Shown piece by piece: positions 62,653 to 64,000 of a stretch of DNA of 64,000 nucleotides. The stretch is from Terrabacter sp. Root85 (GTDB lineage: Bacteria > Actinomycetota > Actinomycetes > Actinomycetales > Dermatophilaceae). The DNA lies in contig NZ_LMIW01000008.1 of the NCBI RefSeq assembly GCF_001429185.1, positions 1,068,344 to 1,132,343 on the forward strand, given 5' to 3'. Both the position numbers and the translations under genes were made by a program. Numbering within the stretch: the stretch's first letter is position 1; each line of letters begins with the position of its first letter. Below the pieces are notes generated by a model. The model ran no database searches. It worked only from the letters and a program-made list of their open reading frames with translations, and had not been told where the DNA came from.

Positions 62653-62820
62653 GGAGTTGACGTAGATCCCGTACCAGTTGCCGGCGGCGGGGGTGGTGGC
62701 GGTGCCGTCGGCGTTGGTGTCGTCGTCGCGCAGCGAGGTGAACACGACGGGGCTGGTGGAGGTGCCTGTGGCGGTGAGGGTGCCGTTGACGGTCAGGCTG
62801 CCTTGGTAGGACTTGACGAC
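62653..62820. repeat. internal direct repeat, copy 1
   Basis: A 168-base stretch encoding VKSYQGSLTVNGTLTATG, the LRDDDTNADG segment and the GNWYGIYVNS segment. It is almost identical to 63358-63521. Confidence 0.8.
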
Positions 62821-63357
62821 CTGTCCGGCGGCCACGGTCATCGTGACGCCGGTGGGGATGGTCAGGTTCGAGGTCGACCAGGAGCCGTCGCTGATTTGCA
62901 GGGGGAGTCCGCCGAGGGGGACGTTGAGCGCGGAGGTGACCGTGCCGGCTAGGGCGATGGTGTTGCTCTTGCTGCCGGTGCCGGTGTTGCCGCGCAGTAG
63001 GGCGCCGTCGAGCGCGTCGCCGTTGACGCGGATCGCGGTGGTGTTGCTGCCGGTGCCGGAGCGGGTCACGGTGTTGTTGCTGACGTTGGGGACAGGGATC
63101 TGGGTGCCGGAGCCGGTTGGGGTTCCGGTCGCGTCGATCCAGATGCCGGTCGAGTAGGTGTCGGTGACGGTGGTGTCGGTCACCTCGATCGTTGAGGTGC
63201 CGGCGTTGAGGCCGGAGCGGTCCACGTCGGCCGAGATGCCGTTGCCGGAGCTCGATCGGACAGTGCCGTGGCGCACGACCAGCTTGTCCATGTCGGTGCC
63301 GTTGATGCCGGCGCTGGTGTAGGCGACAGCGGCGTAGTCGAGGGTGGCCGAGCCGTG

Positions 63358-63521
63358 GGAGTTGACGTAGATCCCGTACCAGTTGCCGGCGGCGGGGGTG
63401 GTGGCGGTGCCGTCGGCGTTGGTTCGTCGCGCAGCGAGGTGAACACGACGGGGCTGGTGGAGGTGCCTGTGGCGGTGAGGGTGCCGTTGACGGTCAGGCT
63501 GCCTTGGTAGGACTTGACGAC
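63358..63521. repeat. internal direct repeat, copy 2, with 4-base deletion
   Basis: Nearly identical to 62653-62820 but 164 bases long: four bases are missing at about 63425-63430, within a GAC-repeat stretch, which shifts the reading frame of the surface-protein gene. Confidence 0.8.
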
Positions 63522-64000
63522 AGTGCCTGCAGTCACTGTCAGTGAGGCCCCGGCGTTCACTGTGACCTGACCATCCAGGACATAGGTTCCCGCACAGTCC
63601 GGGGCCCAGGTCATGTTGGATGCGATCGAACCGGAGATGTGCTGTATGTCCGTGTAAGACGTGCCGCACGACGTAGGTGTCGTGTAGCTGAACTGGGTGG
63701 CGTTGCTGGCTGTGGTGGTGCCGCCCGGGGTGGTGACGCTGACGGTGACGGCTCCGGCGGAGCCGGCAGGGCTGGTGGCCTTGACCTGTGTCGAGCTGAC
63801 GACCGTGAGGTTGGTGCCGGCGATCGTGCCGAACTTCACGGCGGTTGCGCCGGTGAGGTTGCTGCCGGTGATGGTGACGACAGTGCCACCGGTTGTGGGT
63901 CCGGTCGTTGGCGAGATCGAGCTGGCAACCGGCGCGGCGGGCGTCGGTGTCGTGTAGCTGAACTGGGTGGCGGTGCTGGCTGTGGTGGTGCCGCCCGGGG

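Larger units (their letters stand above)
20835..64000. mobile_element. integrative conjugative element, right end not identified in the window
   Basis: The element starts at the tRNA-Pro att core and carries integrase, excisionase, a primase, a VirD4-type coupling ATPase and a VirB4/TrbL/VirB8/pilin/NlpC transfer set, nearly all on the minus strand (58012 to 20900). Cargo interrupts the set between about 32.6 and 51.4 kb. No second copy of the core was seen to the right, and no relaxase, so the right boundary given here is just the window edge. The true end may lie anywhere beyond about 58.5 kb. Confidence 0.55.
61612..64000 (-). pseudogene. large TIG / beta-helix / cutinase surface protein, 5' end beyond the window, frameshifted
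   Basis: Reading leftward from the window edge: at least two IPT/TIG-type repeats (up to about 63680, VTTPGGTTTASNATQFSY), a Cys-containing link, a right-handed beta-helix with repeats (TVTDTYSTGIWIDATG, NNTVTRSGTGSN), then a cutinase domain (about 62370-61612) with GYSQGALAG as nucleophile Ser, a DMVCS Asp region and a late HTSY His. Cutinases hydrolyse esters such as cutin or lipids. At about 63425 a 4-base deletion relative to the second copy of an internal repeat breaks the frame, so the upstream and downstream parts are in different frames. The protein is exported in intact form (inference from its domains). Confidence 0.7.

Overview
The window is G+C-rich DNA from an actinobacterium. 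The evidence is strong G/C preference at third codon positions, frequent GTG starts, a cutinase-type surface protein, an actinobacterial type IV secretion set and a tRNA-Pro 3' end of the actinobacterial kind. The genus cannot be fixed from the sequence alone. All family calls rest on reading motifs; no database search was run.

Left part (1-20.8 kb): a metabolic and stress-type region. A five-gene minus-strand operon (6541 to 638) encodes a small membrane protein, a gluconate-2-dehydrogenase subunit-3 protein, a GMC flavoprotein, an enolase-superfamily dehydratase and a ThDP enzyme. With the nearby aldose 1-epimerase this suggests oxidative, non-phosphorylated sugar or sugar-acid use. It lies next to a MarR regulator with two matching TTGC-N6-GCAA palindromes. 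Next come a cytochrome b561/sulfite-oxidase-type fusion, an SDR plus small membrane protein pair, a collapsed second copy of that pair, and a MarR remnant. A coupled three-gene operon follows (molybdopterin oxidoreductase, helical protein, GH15 glucosidase) beside a second MarR gene with its own operators. A cation exchanger, a CBS protein and a cupin end this part.

Integrative element (from about 20.84 kb rightwards): a 38-bp 3' fragment of a tRNA-Pro gene is followed by a hairpin, a tyrosine integrase and an excisionase, so this is the integrase end of an integrative conjugative element. Near it are a GIY-YIG protein and an 826-aa PD-(D/E)XK protein. A minus-strand transfer and replication module then carries a DnaG-like primase, an HNH protein and a VirD4-type coupling ATPase (26-32.6 kb), and, further right, VirB4, SCO6880-like, TrbL/VirB6-like, VirB8-like, pilin-like and NlpC/P60 proteins (51.5-58.0 kb). 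I see no relaxase and no second att copy, so the right end is open.

About 19 kb of cargo splits the transfer module (32.6-51.4 kb): an ATP-dependent DNA ligase, two serine hydrolases, an oligopeptide ABC transporter (including a permease-ATPase fusion) under a LacI regulator with three operators, an IS110 transposase, a small island with an M41-type metalloprotease coupled to an Apea/HEPN-like protein, and a two-recombinase mobile unit bounded by 13-bp inverted repeats.

Right end (58-64 kb): small element-type hypothetical genes, an XRE/Nudix-like plus cupin pair, and the C-terminal part of a large TIG / beta-helix / cutinase surface protein that is frameshifted inside an internal direct repeat and runs off the window.
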